Assembly: GCA_964450125.1 (NCBI GenBank)
Contig: CAYVDO010000377.1
Location: 1 to 8,076 of the forward strand
Length of the DNA stretch: 8,076 bases
Direction: 5' to 3'
DNA from: JADJOY01 sp964450125
GTDB taxonomy: Bacteria; JADJOY01
Numbering within the stretch: position 1 is the stretch's first letter; each line of letters opens with the position of its first letter. The translations under genes and the position numbers were made by a program. Shown here in pieces: positions 6,640-8,076 of the stretch. Under the pieces are notes generated by a model. That model did not search any database. It saw nothing but the letters and a program-made list of their open reading frames with translations, and was not told where the DNA came from.

Positions 6640-6670
6640 CTGCGCGCGGTCATCGAGCGTGACCGCGCAG
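6640..6670. terminator. Hairpin between convergent genes, possible bidirectional terminator
   Basis: GCGCGGTCA (6644-6652) pairs perfectly with TGACCGCGC (6660-6668) around a 7-base loop. After a 2-base bulge the stem extends by two more pairs. It lies in the 68-base gap between the ends of two convergent genes, where a shared terminator is expected. There is no T-tract on either strand, so it is not a classical intrinsic terminator and may work with Rho or simply shield 3' ends. Confidence 0.5.
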
Positions 6671-6695
6671 ACCCCGCTCCGCCGCGGCGACCCGC

Positions 6696-7391
6696 TCACT
6701 TGAGCGGCTGACCTTCGACGGACGACTGCGGGTTCACCGGCGCGGTGACGGGCGGCGGCGGCACTTCCGCTGGTGGCGCCGGAACCTCGAAGATCGTGCC
6801 CTGGACGTCTCGAAGCACCGGGATCGAGATCACCCGACCACCGCGCTCCGTGAGCCGCGCGCGCATCTCGAGCACCTTGCCGCGGTACGGGAACTCGATG
6901 CGGAGCGTTCCCTCGACGTCGCCCTCCAGGATCGTGCGTCCCACTTGTGCGGGCCGATTGGGGCATTCCTCGAGCGGAGATCGAAATGCGCGGTGCACGG
7001 GGGGGAGAGCGACCTGCTCTTCTCCCGAGTCGCTCTGGAACACCACCGCGCCGGGATAGGTGCTGGCGAGGTGGCGGCGTTGATCCTGGTAGACGGATTC
7101 GATGAGCTTGAGCGTCTCGTTGCGGGTGGTGGGATCGACCACTTCGTAGGCCTTCCCCGCGATGACGTCCACGTCGAAGAGACTCGTGAAGCAATCCTGA
7201 CGCGACTCACGCAACGTCGCCGCGTAGGTCTGCGCCAACGAGTGCGTGCCCCAGCTCGCCGCACCGCTGCGAAACGCCTTACCCGACTCCGAGAGCGGGT
7301 TCTGATACGAGCACGCAGTGGGCGCGAGCGTCATCGCCACCAGCGCACCGATCGACCCCCACCACACACTACGACCGCGTTCGTGCGTCAC
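6696..7391 (-). CDS. Hypothetical lipoprotein with proline-rich tail
   Basis: I do not recognise the family. The 231-residue protein starts at the GTG at 7391, chosen because GAGGGGGAG lies 4 bases upstream. A basic n-region (THERGR) and a hydrophobic segment, WWGSIGALVAMTL, lead to APTAC, with Cys27 as the likely lipidated residue. The -3 Pro makes the lipobox atypical, so cleavage by signal peptidase I or simple membrane anchoring is possible. The mature part mixes helix and strand, has two further cysteines (Cys67, Cys143) that could form a disulfide in the periplasm, and a strand-rich stretch at about 150-200 (EGDVEGTLRIEFPYRGK). The tail (about 204-220) is proline-rich, PAPPAEVPPPP, which may be a flexible or wall-spanning linker. 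It is the last gene of the minus-strand group and lies 70 bases after the small Cys4 gene. Confidence is high that it is a gene and low on function. Confidence 0.8.
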   Translation of the reverse strand: MTHERGRSVWWGSIGALVAMTLAPTACSYQNPLSESGKAFRSGAASWGTHSLAQTYAATLRESRQDCFTSLFDVDVIAGKAYEVVDPTTRNETLKLIESVYQDQRRHLASTYPGAVVFQSDSGEEQVALPPVHRAFRSPLEECPNRPAQVGRTILEGDVEGTLRIEFPYRGKVLEMRARLTERGGRVISIPVLRDVQGTIFEVPAPPAEVPPPPVTAPVNPQSSVEGQPLK

Positions 7392-7395
7392 GTGG

Positions 7396-7404
7396 CTCCC
7401 CCTC
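7396..7404 (-). promoter_or_regulatory. Ribosome binding site that fixes the lipoprotein start
   Basis: Read on the minus strand, GAGGGGGAG (7404-7396) precedes the GTG at 7391-7389 by 4 bases. The in-frame ATG further upstream at 7445 has no comparable site and would add 18 residues before the signal sequence, so the GTG is preferred. Confidence 0.65.
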
Positions 7405-7461
7405 GACAGGTCAGCACCGCGCTCGACCGACGCGGATTGTGGCAAGGAATCGTCGCGAGAG

Positions 7462-7659
7462 CTACCCGGATCCCTCGCGCGGCGTGAACAAATCGCAGCC
7501 TGCGACCGGCTGTGGCGGATACTTCATCGGTGCGATTGGGCACTGGATGAAGACCGACGTCTTGGTCTCGACGTAACGCGGTGGCGCCGCGCAGCGGTGG
7601 CAAAGACTCTGCGGGTGTGGCAGGGGCCGCGAGGTTTCGCGTGGGTCGCCTGCGGTCAC
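7462..7659 (-). CDS. Small four-cysteine protein, zinc-ribbon-like
   Basis: This 65-residue protein starts at a GTG (7659-7657) that overlaps the stop of the YfhO-like gene as GTGA. GAGGAG (7669-7664) lies 4 bases upstream, inside the preceding gene, which is the classic layout for translational coupling. The sequence has four cysteines as C-x2-C-x16-C-x14-C (Cys20, Cys23, Cys40, Cys55), with SLCHRCAAP (18-26), FIQCPIAP (37-44) and YPPQPVAGCDLF (47-58). The spacing suits binding of one zinc or another metal, and a conserved-looking YPPQPV before the last Cys suggests a real family, although I cannot name it. No signal peptide or membrane segment is visible, so it is probably cytoplasmic. Because a longer spurious frame covers it, an automatic caller could miss it or give it a wrong start. 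Function is unknown. Confidence 0.7.
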   Translation of the reverse strand: MTAGDPRETSRPLPHPQSLCHRCAAPPRYVETKTSVFIQCPIAPMKYPPQPVAGCDLFTPREGSG

Positions 7660-8076
7660 GACACTCCTCGGGGTGCACGACGTCGCGCGCCGTGAGTCAG
7701 GCCACCGAGCACCACGAGCGCACAGCCGCTGGTCACGACGCCGGCCACGAACGAGCCGGGAAGATAACGAACCTCGACGTGATGCGCGCCCGCCGGGACC
7801 GGCACGGCGAGCACCACTGCGTTGGCGATCGCGGTGCGCACGGCGCGTCCATCCACCATCGCTCGCCAACCGCGGGCGGCAAGCTCGCCGGTCACGAGCA
7901 CGGCCGGCGATTCGCTCGCGGTCTCGAACGCGACCCGTCCGGGCGCCCAGCGTCGCTCCACACGAACCAAGCTCGTGCGCGCGTCACCCATGGGCGCCGG
8001 CACGCCTTCGACGAGCGGTGACGCACGCGGATCGGTCGCGGGGTCCACGAGCCCGTCCAGTGCTGCGCCCGCGGAC
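7656..8076 (-). CDS. YfhO-family membrane protein, C-terminal part (runs off the window)
   Basis: Only the last 139 residues are visible; the frame is open to the right edge, so the gene starts outside the window. The visible part matches the extracytoplasmic C-terminal region of YfhO-type proteins, large GT-C-like polytopic proteins linked to glycosylation of surface polymers. It contains SPAVLVTGELAARGW (56-70), AMVDGRAV (72-79), AVPVPAGAHHVEVRYLPG (90-107) and then a final membrane helix, FVAGVVTSGCALVVLGGL (109-126), with a basic tail, ARRRAPRG, that would sit in the cytoplasm. The pattern GW-x-A-x-VDG ... VPAG-x-H-x-V-x-x-x-Y-x-P is the typical signature. The GTG at 8048 is only an internal codon. 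Its stop overlaps the start of the following small gene. The family call is fairly firm; substrate is unknown. Confidence 0.75.
   Translation of the reverse strand, partial: SAGAALDGLVDPATDPRASPLVEGVPAPMGDARTSLVRVERRWAPGRVAFETASESPAVLVTGELAARGWRAMVDGRAVRTAIANAVVLAVPVPAGAHHVEVRYLPGSFVAGVVTSGCALVVLGGLTHGARRRAPRGVS
7664..7669 (-). promoter_or_regulatory. Ribosome binding site inside the yfhO-like gene
   Basis: GAGGAG on the minus strand sits 4 bases before the GTG of the small Cys4 gene and within the last codons of the upstream gene. Together with the GTGA overlap it decides the small gene's start. Confidence 0.65.

Overview
The window is GC-rich bacterial DNA whose genes use GTG starts freely and have strong G/C bias at third codon positions. 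Gene content (GDP-mannose dehydratase, phosphohexomutase, a GT-C-type membrane glycosyltransferase, a YfhO-like protein and two predicted lipoproteins) points to a diderm bacterium, probably a deltaproteobacterial or myxobacterial-type lineage. That placement is an inference from gene style; there is no rRNA or other marker here.

Positions 1-810 hold no gene I can support. Positions 298-500 form a compact cluster of perfect and near-perfect hairpins whose outer edges are inverted copies of each other (17 of 23 bases), so it looks like a small non-autonomous element or a REP/BIME-like repeat. Positions 501-810 are a leader with a G/C-rich hairpin and a good candidate promoter (TTGACA at 670).

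The plus strand then carries four genes in a row: gmd (811-1788), a phosphomannomutase/phosphoglucomutase (1907-3262), a lipoprotein with a trypsin/HtrA-like fold (3360-4307), and a large membrane protein joining a glycosyltransferase-like N-terminal part to C-terminal HEAT repeats (4435-6627). The first two act in GDP-mannose and GDP-6-deoxyhexose supply. The other two would act in the envelope. The HtrA-like protein keeps the nucleophile serine in GDSGGP but has Arg and Glu where the catalytic His and Asp should be, so it is probably a pseudoprotease.

A hairpin at 6640-6670 separates this group from a minus-strand group read toward it. In transcription order that group is: the C-terminal end of a YfhO-family membrane protein (runs off the right edge), a 65-residue four-cysteine protein whose GTG start overlaps the yfhO stop as GTGA, and a 231-residue proline-tailed lipoprotein of no family I recognise. 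The whole window reads as an envelope-glycan and cell-surface region. The least ordinary items are the hairpin element, the pseudoprotease, the glycosyltransferase-HEAT fusion and the coupled small Cys4 gene.
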